A stretch of DNA of 5,696 bases, taken from positions 3,087-8,782 of the forward strand of contig NHCX01000035.1 of assembly GCA_002168015.1 (NCBI GenBank). Reading direction: 5' to 3'. Made by a program: the position numbers and the translations under genes. The notes under the pieces were generated by a model that searched no databases, was not told where the DNA came from, and was given only the letters and a program-made list of their open reading frames with translations. Source of the DNA: Verrucomicrobia bacterium TMED44 (GTDB taxonomy: Bacteria; Verrucomicrobiota; Verrucomicrobiia; Opitutales; Seribacteraceae). Every line of letters begins with the position of its first letter. Within the stretch, counting starts at the first letter, position 1. This document shows positions 5,447 to 5,696 of this stretch, piece by piece.

Positions 5447-5696
5447 TTAAGCTTGATCCTCCTTCGGGGATTCGTTCTCGAGTAGTGAAACCAGTATGGT
5501 TTGTTGATCGACTAAATCTTTAACTCGAACGGCCGCCTGATTGGGTATTTTTTTTTCGTGATCTGTCACGGCTTTGACTATCCGAAGTCGTCCCTGAACC
5601 ATTACTTCAATTTGTCCCATTCCTTTTCTACTAGGAGGAACAGGTAGATACACCGTTCCTACTTCCCCTATACAATTTTTATAGTTGAGGGTACCT
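5447..5696 (-). CDS. NfeD/YuaF-like protein, C-terminal OB-fold domain (5' end outside window)
   Basis: The frame is open from the window edge to the TAA at 5449-5447, giving the last 82 residues. A GTG at 5653 could be mistaken for a start, but coding sequence continues before it (NYKNCIGEVGT). The visible part fits the small soluble beta-barrel (OB fold) at the end of NfeD and YuaF/YqiJ-like proteins: IGEVGTVYLPV, GQIEVMVQGRL, AVTDHEKKIPNQAAVRVKDL, TILVSLL, with Gly and Val at turn and strand positions. Such proteins normally have several membrane helices before this domain; those would lie beyond the edge. They are encoded next to flotillins and act with them in membrane microdomains, which fits the two SPFH genes directly downstream (38 bp gap). 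It also contains an A9 run (5548-5556) in a GAA-AAA-AAA-A codon context, here without a frame problem. The acidic tail ENESPKEDQA is unremarkable. Confidence 0.72.
   Translation of the reverse strand, partial: GTLNYKNCIGEVGTVYLPVPPSRKGMGQIEVMVQGRLRIVKAVTDHEKKIPNQAAVRVKDLVDQQTILVSLLENESPKEDQA

Noticed and set aside
5447..5653. GTG at 5653 as the start of a complete 68-aa protein
   Set aside because: The frame continues without a stop to the window edge and the sequence before the GTG fits the first strand of the OB fold, so it is the end of a longer gene.

Overview
All recognisable genes in this 5.7 kb window lie on the minus strand, so transcription runs from high to low coordinates. The base composition is moderate and several starts lack a clear Shine-Dalgarno sequence. 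A small ECF-type sigma factor followed 7 bp later by a membrane-anchored FecR-like protein is an arrangement typical of the Planctomycetes-Verrucomicrobia-Lentisphaerae group. I infer a (probably marine) member of Verrucomicrobiota or a relative; the window has no rRNA or other phylogenetic marker to prove it.

Region 1 (5696 to 2972) is a membrane-scaffold cluster. In order of transcription it holds the C-terminal OB-fold part of an NfeD/YuaF-like protein (5' end outside the window), a short SPFH protein (one membrane segment plus SPFH domain, no long coiled coil), a full flotillin of 473 aa, and an open frame encoding a canonical EF-hand loop and a GYF_2-like domain. That last frame has no ATG, GTG or TTG before its EF-hand. 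It overlaps the flotillin end in the -1 frame exactly at a run of nine A residues (3378-3386 on the plus strand as T). The simplest reading is one flotillin-EF-hand-GYF_2 protein of about 605 aa, made either by -1 frameshifting or transcript slippage at A9, or split by a homopolymer mutation or sequencing error. NfeD-like proteins and flotillins are known partners (YuaF-YuaG in Bacillus, YqiJ-YqiK in E. coli).

Region 2 (2857 to 955) is an amino-sugar module: nagB (glucosamine-6-phosphate deaminase, all catalytic and main allosteric residues present) and, 13 bp downstream, a Gfo/Idh/MocA-type NAD(P)-dependent oxidoreductase. The nagB start codon lies in the loop of a perfect 7-bp predicted RNA hairpin.

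Region 3 (864 to 1) is a regulatory pair: the sigma factor, with a perfect extended -10 promoter so close to its ATG that the mRNA may be leaderless, and the N-terminal 113 residues of its likely FecR-type partner, which runs off the window. I saw no tRNA, rRNA, CRISPR array, insertion sequence or convincing intrinsic terminator. No stretch over 300 bases is without a gene.
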